59,186 nucleotides of DNA, taken from contig JAYNHH010000013.1 of the NCBI GenBank assembly GCA_038107835.1, positions 1-59,186 on the forward strand, in the 5' to 3' direction. The position numbers were made by a program, and so were the translations under genes. Positions 16,174 to 23,214 of the stretch are shown in pieces. The stretch comes from MED-G116 sp038107835 (GTDB lineage Bacteria; Pseudomonadota; Alphaproteobacteria; Puniceispirillales; Puniceispirillaceae). The notes beneath the pieces were generated by a model. That model was not told where the DNA came from and did not search any database. It saw only the letters and a list, made by a program, of their open reading frames with translations. Position 1 is the stretch's first letter; every line of letters begins with the position of its first letter.

Positions 16174-17804
16174 CTGACTCTAGGTCACACGGCGCCTATG
16201 TGCCGCTTGGTATGCTGGGGGCGGCCGGGTTGATCCTGATCGCCCTTGCTGCCCTTGGCGCGCTGCTTGGTGCTGGTGCGCCACGGTCGGACGGGCTGAC
16301 GGAGGGGGGGCTTCCCGGCAATCTGCACAGGGTCTGGCGGGTTGCCGGATTCACCTTCTGGCAGGCTTCGCTGTCAGCCTTTCTGTCGCTTCTGGTCGCC
16401 CTTCCCGTGGCGATGGCATTTTGGCGCAGAACATCAGCTTGGAGATTAAAACATCTGAATTCATTGTCATTTCTTACAATTGTCATGCCGACAACTGTGG
16501 CTGTTTTAGGGCTTCTTGGCGTCTGGGGCCAGAATGGTGCCGTCTCGTTTCTGCTTCGCGCCATCGGGGGTGATGGTCTGTCCCCGATCTATGGTCTCGG
16601 TGCGGTTTTGCTCGCGCATGTGTTTTTCAATGCGCCGCTGATGCTGCGGGTGTTCATATCGGGTCTGTCCTCGATACCGGCGGCGCAATGGCGTCTTGCC
16701 GCGCAATGGGGTCTCAGCGACTGGCAGCGTTTCAGACTGATCGAATGGCCGGTGCTCAAACATCTGATTCCCGGTCTTGTGACGATCGTCTTTCTGCTCT
16801 GCTTTACTTCATTCTCGCTGATTCTGATGCTTGGTGGTGGCCCCGCCGTGATCACGCTTGAGGTGTCGATCTATACGGCGCTCAGATTTGATTTTGACCT
16901 GCCGATGGCTGCGCTGCTGTCGCTTGTGCAATTGACGATCTGCGCAGCGGTGGTCGCCATTCTGGCACGTCTTGATGCTGGCGGCCTGGCGACGGTTGCC
17001 CCCTCACCTGGCAAAAGGTTGCGGCAACCGGGCGATGCCCTGATTCGGACAGCTTTGCTCGACGCGGCACTGATTGCCGGATTTCTTCTGCTTGCCGTGG
17101 CACCGCTCTGTTCGATTATACTCGACGGGATCAGCGACAGCCTGCCTACCGTGATCACATGGCCGGCTTTTCATCGTGCATTGATTGCATCACTTATTGT
17201 AGCGGTTGTATCTGCGCTGTTGGCCACGACGCTTGCAACGGTGATGGCGGCAGCGCGCGTTCGCTGTAACAGGACGGGCAGATGGGTGTTTGATCTTGCT
17301 GTCTCGCTCTATCTTGCTGTCTCGGCCATTGTCCTTGGCACAGGGCTGTTTATCCTGCTGCGTGGTGTGGTTGATGTTTTTGTCATTGCCCCGCTATTGC
17401 TGCTGCTTGCCAATATGCTTGTCGCCCTGCCTTTTGCCTACCGCGTTATCCAGGGAAAAATGGCGATGCTGGCCCGGTCGCAGGACAGGCTGTGTGCCAG
17501 CCTTGATCTGCGCGGCTGGCGGCGATTCCGGCTGGTCACCTTTCCGGCACTGGCGCCCGAGCTTGGTTTTGCTGCCGGTCTCAGCGCGGCGCTTTCGCTG
17601 GGCGACATGACCGTAATCGCCCTGTTTGGCAGCCAGCAGTTCCAGACGCTGCCATGGCTGCTGTATCAGACGATGGCACGCTACAGGGCAGAGGATGCGG
17701 CGGCATTGGCTTTACTTCTGTTTGCGTTGACGCTGCTGCTCTTTGGTGTGTTTGTGAAAGGCGCAGCCCTGCTGCGAGGGAGACGTTACCATGTTACGGA
17801 TTGA
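16149..17804 (+). CDS. thiP: Thiamine ABC transporter permease
   Basis: Large permease formed by two fused binding-protein-dependent transport modules, so one chain provides both membrane halves. About twelve hydrophobic segments are visible. The two EAA-like cytoplasmic loops contain AAQWGLSDWQRFRLIEWP and ASLDLRGWRRFRLVTFPA, which dock on ThiQ. The length of 551 aa matches fused ThiP. The chosen ATG lies inside the thiB end (25-nt overlap); later starts such as GTG at 16200 or ATG at 16212 are also possible and would keep the first membrane segment. It overlaps thiQ by 14 nt. Confidence 0.92.
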   Translation: MADGPHQIADSRSHGAYVPLGMLGAAGLILIALAALGALLGAGAPRSDGLTEGGLPGNLHRVWRVAGFTFWQASLSAFLSLLVALPVAMAFWRRTSAWRLKHLNSLSFLTIVMPTTVAVLGLLGVWGQNGAVSFLLRAIGGDGLSPIYGLGAVLLAHVFFNAPLMLRVFISGLSSIPAAQWRLAAQWGLSDWQRFRLIEWPVLKHLIPGLVTIVFLLCFTSFSLILMLGGGPAVITLEVSIYTALRFDFDLPMAALLSLVQLTICAAVVAILARLDAGGLATVAPSPGKRLRQPGDALIRTALLDAALIAGFLLLAVAPLCSIILDGISDSLPTVITWPAFHRALIASLIVAVVSALLATTLATVMAAARVRCNRTGRWVFDLAVSLYLAVSAIVLGTGLFILLRGVVDVFVIAPLLLLLANMLVALPFAYRVIQGKMAMLARSQDRLCASLDLRGWRRFRLVTFPALAPELGFAAGLSAALSLGDMTVIALFGSQQFQTLPWLLYQTMARYRAEDAAALALLLFALTLLLFGVFVKGAALLRGRRYHVTD

Positions 17805-18414
17805 GGGACTTCGGTTCAGCTGGGGCGAGGAACTGCATTTCACCTATGATCTCAGCGTTGCCCGCGGTGAAATTCTGGCGGTTCAGGGCCCGTCTGGTGT
17901 CGGCAAGACAACGCTGCTTGAACTGATTGCCGGCTTTCAGGCTCCAACTGCCGGGAGCCTTGGATGGGATGGTGATGACCTGCGCCCCCTGCCGCCATGG
18001 CAGCGACCCGTGACTACGGTTTTTCAGACGGACAATCTGTTTGCCCATCTCAGCTGTCTTGACAATGTAGTGATCGGGCTTGGCCCGGAGGAAAAAGTGA
18101 CGCCAGCGCGTCTCGCCAAAATTCATGAATTTTTTGTCCAGCTTGGCCTTGAGGGTCTGCAGCACAGAATGCCGTCGCAGATTTCCGGTGGGCAGCAACA
18201 GCGTGTTGCGCTTGTTCGTGCATTGATCCGCGCCCGCCCGATCCTGCTCCTTGATGAGAGTTTCAGCGCGCTTGACTGGGAGATGCGCAAAGAGTGCTTT
18301 GATGCGCTGAAAGACGTTGTTACCTCGCATGACATGGCGGCCGTGCTGGTCAGCCATGACACCCGTGATGCGGCTTATCTGGGTTGCCGCGAGCTGCGCC
18401 TCGCCGCCGGCTAG
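17791..18414 (+). CDS. thiQ: Thiamine ABC transporter ATP-binding protein
   Basis: ATPase that drives the ThiBP importer. Walker A is GPSGVGKTT, the Q-loop is FQTDNLFAHL, the signature is ISGGQQQRVALVRAL, Walker B is ILLLDESFSALD and the H-loop is VLVSHDTRDA. The Walker B-adjacent DES in place of DEP is typical of ThiQ. The 207 aa are short but normal for this small family without a TOBE domain. It is the last gene of the riboswitch operon. Confidence 0.94.
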   Translation: MLRIEGLRFSWGEELHFTYDLSVARGEILAVQGPSGVGKTTLLELIAGFQAPTAGSLGWDGDDLRPLPPWQRPVTTVFQTDNLFAHLSCLDNVVIGLGPEEKVTPARLAKIHEFFVQLGLEGLQHRMPSQISGGQQQRVALVRALIRARPILLLDESFSALDWEMRKECFDALKDVVTSHDMAAVLVSHDTRDAAYLGCRELRLAAG

Positions 18415-18484
18415 TGCAGCTCAAAGACGCCAGAAAGAGGTCCGATTGTGGTAAAATTGCCCTCACGGGGGCTGTTCAGCCGAG

Positions 18485-18517
18485 TGTGAATTTTGATTCA
18501 CAATTTATTAATAAATT
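18485..18517. promoter_or_regulatory. Two abutting palindromes upstream of a small gene
   Basis: TGTGAAT-TTTG-ATTCACA (18485-18502) is a perfect 18-bp dyad. It shares its last base with AATTTATTAATAAATT (18502-18517), a perfect 16-bp palindrome. Both lie in an AT-rich patch about 90-120 bp before the 67-codon gene. The first resembles CRP/FNR half-sites, but the spacing is 8, not 6. These are likely regulator-binding sites; the regulator is unknown. Confidence 0.45.
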
Positions 18518-18603
18518 ATCCTCTAAATTAAATTTATCAGAACAGTGAAAGGTCATGGTGACCTTGAAGAGTACGGTTCTGTAGCACTCTGGAGGATCAA
18601 GCC

Positions 18604-18807
18604 ATGCCTGACATCAAAGTAAGTTTCTTCCGTGACATGAGTTATGACAGCCGCACCCGCCATGTGTCCCTCCCTCACATGGTTGGCGACAGGCTGCATA
18701 TGGTGATATGTCAGATGATGCAGGGTGGTGAGTTCTTTGCGTGCTACCACCGGCCAGACGGCGGTGTGGTGGCGCTCGACAGACAGGGTGTGAGCGTTCA
18801 GGTCTAG
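18604..18807 (+). CDS. Small uncharacterised protein (67 aa)
   Basis: I do not recognise this protein. Support for a real gene: a strong GGAGG ribosome-binding site 8 nt before the ATG, an AT-rich upstream region with two palindromes, and a perfect hairpin terminator 36 nt after the stop. The product is soluble, without a signal peptide or membrane segment. It contains several Met, His and Cys residues (VGDRLHMVICQMMQGG, FFACYH) and ends DRQGVSVQV, suggesting a compact beta-rich fold. It stands alone between thiQ and the convergent tRNA-Lys. An antisense frame here lacks comparable signals. Confidence 0.6.
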   Translation: MPDIKVSFFRDMSYDSRTRHVSLPHMVGDRLHMVICQMMQGGEFFACYHRPDGGVVALDRQGVSVQV

Positions 18808-18840
18808 CTCTTTTCCCTCCCTTTGGAGCGGGCTGAATGT

Positions 18841-18876
18841 AAAAGCCCCCGGCCGCAGGGCCGGGGGCTGTTTTAC
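18841..18876. terminator. Bidirectional rho-independent terminator
   Basis: An 11-bp perfect stem AGCCCCCGGCC/GGCCGGGGGCT with a GCAG loop is preceded by AAAA and followed by GTTTT. It can therefore terminate the small gene on the plus strand and the tRNA-Lys transcript on the minus strand. Confidence 0.85.
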
Positions 18877-18889
18877 CCCGACAATCGGG

Positions 18890-18965
18890 TGGTGAGCGCG
18901 ACAGGATTCGAACCTGTGACCCAGTGATTAAAAGTCACTTGCTCTACCAACTGAGCTACGCGCCC
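18890..18965 (-). tRNA. tRNA-Lys (anticodon UUU)
   Basis: On the minus strand the acceptor GGGCGCG pairs with CGCGCTC (one G-U pair), followed by A and an encoded CCA. The anticodon arm AGTGA-CTTTTAA-TCACT carries TTT. D-arm TAGCTCAGTTGGTAGAGCA and T-loop GGTTCGAATCC are canonical. Length is 76 nt. It converges on the small gene, with a shared terminator between them. Confidence 0.97.
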
Positions 18966-19107
18966 TCGCCCCGTATGCTGGGCTCATCATCTGCCGGGAA
19001 CCGGCGTCTGAATGCCCCCTGTATAGAAGTGAGTTGAATCGCTGTCCAGCGAAAAACATGCCAGAAACAGGGAAATTGGTGGTTTTTGCCTGGAGGACGC
19101 AAACCGG

Positions 19108-19617
19108 CTAGTGCCTGCCCAGCTTGTCCGTCAGAACCTCGGCCACGGCTTTCGGAACAAAACTCGAAATGTCGCCACCAAAACGCCCCACTTCCTTGAC
19201 GAAACGCGATGCAACGAAATGCTGGTGCTCGGCTGCCATCAGGAATACGGTCTCAAGTTCGCCATGCAAACGCTTGTTTATGCTTGCCATCTGGAATTCG
19301 ATCTCGAAATCGCTGACAGCGCGCAGACCGCGCACGATGATTGACGCTCTCTCCTCACGGGCAAAATCGGTCAGCAGTGAGGAAAAGGGTTTGACACGGA
19401 TCGGCACCGTAACGCGGCCTTCATCCATCAGACGCTGACTTTCGGCCCGCGTCAGGCTTGTGCGCTCCTCGACATCGAGCAGTGGCCCCTTGCCGGCATT
19501 CTCTGCCACCGCGACAACCAGTTCATCGCCCAGCCTTGCCGCGCGTTCAATGATATCGATATGGCCAAAGGTTAATGGATCGAATGTCCCGGGATAAATG
19601 ACGATGCGCCTGCCCAT
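19108..19617 (-). CDS. coaD: Phosphopantetheine adenylyltransferase
   Basis: Transfers AMP to 4'-phosphopantetheine to make dephospho-CoA, the penultimate step of coenzyme A synthesis. The nucleotidyltransferase motif is YPGTFDPLTFGH near the N-terminus; IIVRGLRAVSDFEIEFQM and SRFVKEVGRFGGD are conserved CoaD segments. Length of 169 aa is typical. The gyrA stop overlaps the start: ATGATG occurs, and the second ATG (19617) has better spacing (7 nt) from the GAGG site. gyrA-coaD is a common alphaproteobacterial pair. Confidence 0.95.
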   Translation of the reverse strand: MGRRIVIYPGTFDPLTFGHIDIIERAARLGDELVVAVAENAGKGPLLDVEERTSLTRAESQRLMDEGRVTVPIRVKPFSSLLTDFAREERASIIVRGLRAVSDFEIEFQMASINKRLHGELETVFLMAAEHQHFVASRFVKEVGRFGGDISSFVPKAVAEVLTDKLGRH

Positions 19618-22352
19618 CATCCATCCTCACCATCGCCATCGCCATCACCATCACCATCATCAGGGTCAACGGCAGGATCATCATTGGCTGACGCTGTGTC
19701 GTTTTCGGCCGTCTCTTCCGGCGCAGTGGTAGCTGGTGCCTCGGTTGTTGCACCATCTGGCGCCGCATCGGCGTCCTGCTGCTCCTCAGCCTCGTCATCA
19801 TCCGTCTCGCGGACGATGCCGGCAGACACGACCTTTTCGGCGGCATTGTCGGCAACATCGAACAGCCGGACCCCCAACGTCTTGCGGCTGGCAATGCGGA
19901 TTGAGTCACCTTCACCGCCATGCACGCGAATCCGGATGATCTGCCCCTCGTTGGTAACCAGCATCAGCTGATCCTGCTCAACGACGGCAAAACTGGCCAT
20001 AACCTTGCCGTTACGTTCCGATATCTCGATGTTGGCAACGCCCTGGCCTCCACGGCCGGTGACACGGTAATCGCTGACAGGTGTGCGTTTGCCATAGCCG
20101 TTTTCGGTAACGGACAGGATGAATTCCTGCTCCGGGTCGGCGATCACCGACATGGAAACAACCTGATCATCACCAAGCAGCTTGATGCCGCGCACACCGG
20201 TGCTGTCACGGCCGCGGAACACGCGCACGGCGGATGCCGCAAAGCGGATGGCCTTGCCATTGCGTGTTGCCATCAGCACGTCATCATCATCATTGCAGGG
20301 CTGCACGCCGACAAGCTCATCCCCCTCACCCAGCTTCATGGCGATCTTGCCATTGCGCTTGATATTGGTGAAATCGCTCAGATGGTTCCGCCGGACATTG
20401 CCCGACGCGGTGCTGAACATCACATTCAGGCTGCTCCAGCTGCTCTCATCACCCGGCATCGGCATGACGGTGTTGATCGTTTCATCCGTCTCGATTGGCA
20501 GCAGATTGACCATCGCCTTGCCAAGCGATTGTGGCGCGGCCTCCGGCAGCTTGTAGCATTTCAGCTGATAGACCATGCCCTTTGAGGTGAAAAACAGGAT
20601 CGGCGTGTGCGTATTGGCGACAAACAGGCTGGTGACGAAATCCTCATCCCGCGTTTTCATCCCGGCCCGGCCCTTGCCACCCCGGCGTTGCGCCCGGTAG
20701 ACAGACAGCGGCACGCGCTTGATATAGCCACGATGGCTGACGGTGACGACCATATCCTCCTGCTGGATCAGATCCTCATCATCCTGGTCGGCCAGCTGGT
20801 CCAAAATCTCGGTGCGGCGCGGATCGCTCAGCCGTTCACGGGCGGCGGACAGTTCGTCAAGAACAACCTGATCAACCCGCGTTGCCGATCCCAGAATATC
20901 CAGATAATCCGAAATCCGTTCGGCCAGTTCGCGGGTTTCATCGGCCAGCTTGTCCCGTTCCATGCCGGTCAGCCGTTGCAGGCGCAACTCCAGAATGGCC
21001 CGCGCCTGTGTTTCCGACAGGCGATAATGGCCGTCAACCACCTCATGCCCGGGATCGTCAATCAGCGTGATAAAGGCCTCGACCTCGCGCGCCGGCCAGT
21101 CGCGGCCACACAGCTCATTGCGGGCGGTTTCAGTGTCCGGCGCGGCCTTGATAAGCTCGATGATCTCGTCGATCGACGCCAGCGCCACCATCAATCCGGC
21201 AAGAACATGGGCGCGATCGCGTGCCTTGCCGAGCAGATAGATTGTGCGCCGCGTGACAACATCGCGGCGAAACTCGCAGAATGCTGAGATAACGTCCTTG
21301 AGACCCATCTGGATTGGACGGCCGCCATTCATCGCCAGCATATTCACCGGGAAGCTCGTCTGCAGGCGTGAATGCCGGTAAAGCTGGTTCAGAATCACAT
21401 CACCCGAGGCATCGCGCTTGATTTCGATGACGATGCGCATGCCGTTGCGATCGGATTCATCCCGAATGTCTGAAATGCCCTCAATCACCTTGTCACGGAC
21501 CATCTCGCCAATCCGCTCCAGCAGCTGCGCCTTGTTCACCTGATAGGGAATTTCATGAATGATGATTGATTCGCGGTCCTTGGCGTTTGTCTGGACCTCG
21601 GCTCTGGCGCGCATGATGATTGACCCACGGCCGGTGGCATAGGCCTCGCGAATGCCATGGCGTCCCATGATCAGCGCCCCGGTTGGAAAATCCGGTCCGG
21701 GAACGATCTCGGTCAATTCTTCTGTGCTGATCTGCGGGTTGGTGACATAGGCCTCGCAGGCAGCGATCACCTCACCTGGATTGTGCGGCGGAATGTTGGT
21801 TGCCATACCGACGGCGATGCCGTTTGCGCCATTCACCAGCAAATTTGGATATTCAGCTGGCAGAACGGTCGGTTCAAGCTGCGTCTCGTCATAATTCTGG
21901 GTGAATTCGACCGTATCCTTGTCGATGTCGCGCAACAGGCTCTCAGCGGCGCGGGCCAGCCGCGATTCCGTATAGCGCATCGCTGCTGCCGGATCGCCAT
22001 CGATCGAGCCGAAATTGCCCTGCCCGTCGACAAGCGGCAGGCGCATCGAGAAATCCTGTGCCATGCGGACCATGGCCTCATAGATCGAGCTGTCGCCGTG
22101 CGGGTGGTAGTTACCCATGACGTCACCGACGATCCGCGCTGATTTGCGCGGCGGCTTTGACCAGTCGTAATTGCCTTCCATCATCGCATAGAGGATGCGC
22201 CGATGAACCGGTTTCAGGCCATCGCGTACGTCTGGCAAAGCCCGCGAGACGATCACGCTCATCGCGTAATCGAGGTAGGATTTGCGCATCTCGTCGGAGA
22301 TCGAGATTGTCGGCGTCAGTGGGCCGGTTTCCGGTGGTTTCGTATCAGTCAA
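19617..22352 (-). CDS. gyrA: DNA gyrase subunit A
   Basis: Breakage-reunion subunit of gyrase, which introduces negative supercoils with GyrB. The catalytic Tyr is Y127 in AAMRYTES. The quinolone region HGDSSIYEA has Ser and Glu at the E. coli 83 and 87 positions, the residues usual in susceptible alleles. The C-terminal DNA-wrapping domain contains the GyrA box QRRGGKG. The 911 aa end in an acidic tail with Asp-Gly repeats encoded by a simple-sequence tract. The stop overlaps coaD. A candidate promoter lies at 22399-22428. Confidence 0.97.
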   Translation of the reverse strand: MTDTKPPETGPLTPTISISDEMRKSYLDYAMSVIVSRALPDVRDGLKPVHRRILYAMMEGNYDWSKPPRKSARIVGDVMGNYHPHGDSSIYEAMVRMAQDFSMRLPLVDGQGNFGSIDGDPAAAMRYTESRLARAAESLLRDIDKDTVEFTQNYDETQLEPTVLPAEYPNLLVNGANGIAVGMATNIPPHNPGEVIAACEAYVTNPQISTEELTEIVPGPDFPTGALIMGRHGIREAYATGRGSIIMRARAEVQTNAKDRESIIIHEIPYQVNKAQLLERIGEMVRDKVIEGISDIRDESDRNGMRIVIEIKRDASGDVILNQLYRHSRLQTSFPVNMLAMNGGRPIQMGLKDVISAFCEFRRDVVTRRTIYLLGKARDRAHVLAGLMVALASIDEIIELIKAAPDTETARNELCGRDWPAREVEAFITLIDDPGHEVVDGHYRLSETQARAILELRLQRLTGMERDKLADETRELAERISDYLDILGSATRVDQVVLDELSAARERLSDPRRTEILDQLADQDDEDLIQQEDMVVTVSHRGYIKRVPLSVYRAQRRGGKGRAGMKTRDEDFVTSLFVANTHTPILFFTSKGMVYQLKCYKLPEAAPQSLGKAMVNLLPIETDETINTVMPMPGDESSWSSLNVMFSTASGNVRRNHLSDFTNIKRNGKIAMKLGEGDELVGVQPCNDDDDVLMATRNGKAIRFAASAVRVFRGRDSTGVRGIKLLGDDQVVSMSVIADPEQEFILSVTENGYGKRTPVSDYRVTGRGGQGVANIEISERNGKVMASFAVVEQDQLMLVTNEGQIIRIRVHGGEGDSIRIASRKTLGVRLFDVADNAAEKVVSAGIVRETDDDEAEEQQDADAAPDGATTEAPATTAPEETAENDTASANDDPAVDPDDGDGDGDGDGEDG

Positions 22353-22398
22353 AATAATCTCGCGTTACCTGGCGGCGCAGACGCGCCTTCACACAAGA

Positions 22399-22428
22399 TT
22401 TATACCACGAAAGAGGGGTAAACCACAA
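22399..22428 (-). promoter_or_regulatory. Candidate sigma70 promoter of gyrA
   Basis: On the minus strand TTGTGG, an 18-nt spacer and TATAAA lie about 47 nt before the gyrA start. The -10 box is good and the -35 partial. This is a sequence match only. Confidence 0.4.
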
Positions 22429-22446
22429 AATATAGTTGCCATGGAC

Positions 22447-22487
22447 GAAAAAAAAGTGGCATCCGAGAAAATCTCCGAAACCACTTT
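22447..22487 (-). terminator. Rho-independent terminator after ssb
   Basis: Reading the minus strand, AAAGTGG pairs with CCACTTT around an inner GAGA-TTT-TCTC stem, and a run of eight T follows. It lies 25 nt beyond the ssb stop and separates ssb from gyrA. Confidence 0.75.
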
Positions 22488-22511
22488 CACAGATTTCTTT
22501 ATTATATTGAT

Positions 22512-23018
22512 TTAAAACGGAATATCGTCGTCCAGATCATTGGTGTTCCGCATTGGCGGAGGCGTTGTTGGCGCAGAACCGGAATCGCCCATGCTGGCAC
22601 CCTGGCTGCCGGCGAAACCACCGCCTGAATCACCGCCGCCATAGCTGCTGCCTGCGCCGCTGTCGCCACGGCTGCCGAGCAGCGTCATTTCACCACGATA
22701 GCGTTGCAGCACGACCTCGGTGGTGTATTTCTCGACGCCCTGCTGGTCGGTCCATTTGCGGGTTTGCAGCTGGCCCTCAATATAGACATTGGACCCCTTG
22801 CGCAGATATTGTTCGGCGACCCGGCCCAGATTTTCATTGAAAATCACCACCCGGTGCCACTCGGTCTTTTCGCGCGGTTCGCCGGTGTTCCTGTCTTTCC
22901 AGCGCTCCGATGTGGCAATCGACAGATTGACGATCTTCGCGCCATCCTGGGTTGATCTGACTTCGGGATCGCGCCCCAGATTTCCAACCAGAATGACTTT
23001 GTTTACGCTACCGGCCAT
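22512..23018 (-). CDS. ssb: Single-stranded DNA-binding protein
   Basis: Binds ssDNA during replication, repair and recombination. The OB fold begins SVNKVILVGNLGRDPEVR and includes TEWHRVVIFNENLGR and YIEGQLQTRKW. A Gly/Ser-rich linker follows, then the acidic C-terminal tip DLDDDIPF that recruits partner proteins. The 168 aa are normal. The ATG at 23018 has an AGGGAG site 10 nt upstream; a start 15 codons earlier adds unconserved sequence. It is divergent from uvrA, as in many bacteria where LexA controls both; I could not find a clear alphaproteobacterial SOS box in the 196-bp gap. Confidence 0.96.
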   Translation of the reverse strand: MAGSVNKVILVGNLGRDPEVRSTQDGAKIVNLSIATSERWKDRNTGEPREKTEWHRVVIFNENLGRVAEQYLRKGSNVYIEGQLQTRKWTDQQGVEKYTTEVVLQRYRGEMTLLGSRGDSGAGSSYGGGDSGGGFAGSQGASMGDSGSAPTTPPPMRNTNDLDDDIPF

Positions 23019-23214
23019 GTTGCATTTGCTCCCTGATGCGTCGTCCCTTGCGGGCGGATTCAAAAAATATGGTAAATCAGACGAAAAAATCTCACTAGGC
23101 CTTTAGAATACGCGTGTGAATACACATGTGACAAGGTAATTCCTATGGATCATTTCTTCGCCGCCACGGCAAAAATGCTGGTGGTCTTTTTCATCTCTGG
23201 ATTATAGTCATTCC

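Noticed and set aside
20607..21287. Long plus-strand open frame inside gyrA
   Set aside because: It is the antisense shadow of a highly conserved gene with GC-rich third positions; no ribosome-binding site or recognisable domain.
23019..23214. LexA/SOS box in the ssb-uvrA divergent region
   Set aside because: I looked for GTTC-N7-GTTC and GAAC-N7-GAAC types and found none; a weak GTGT-N4-ACAC dyad at 23114-23125 is too short to call.
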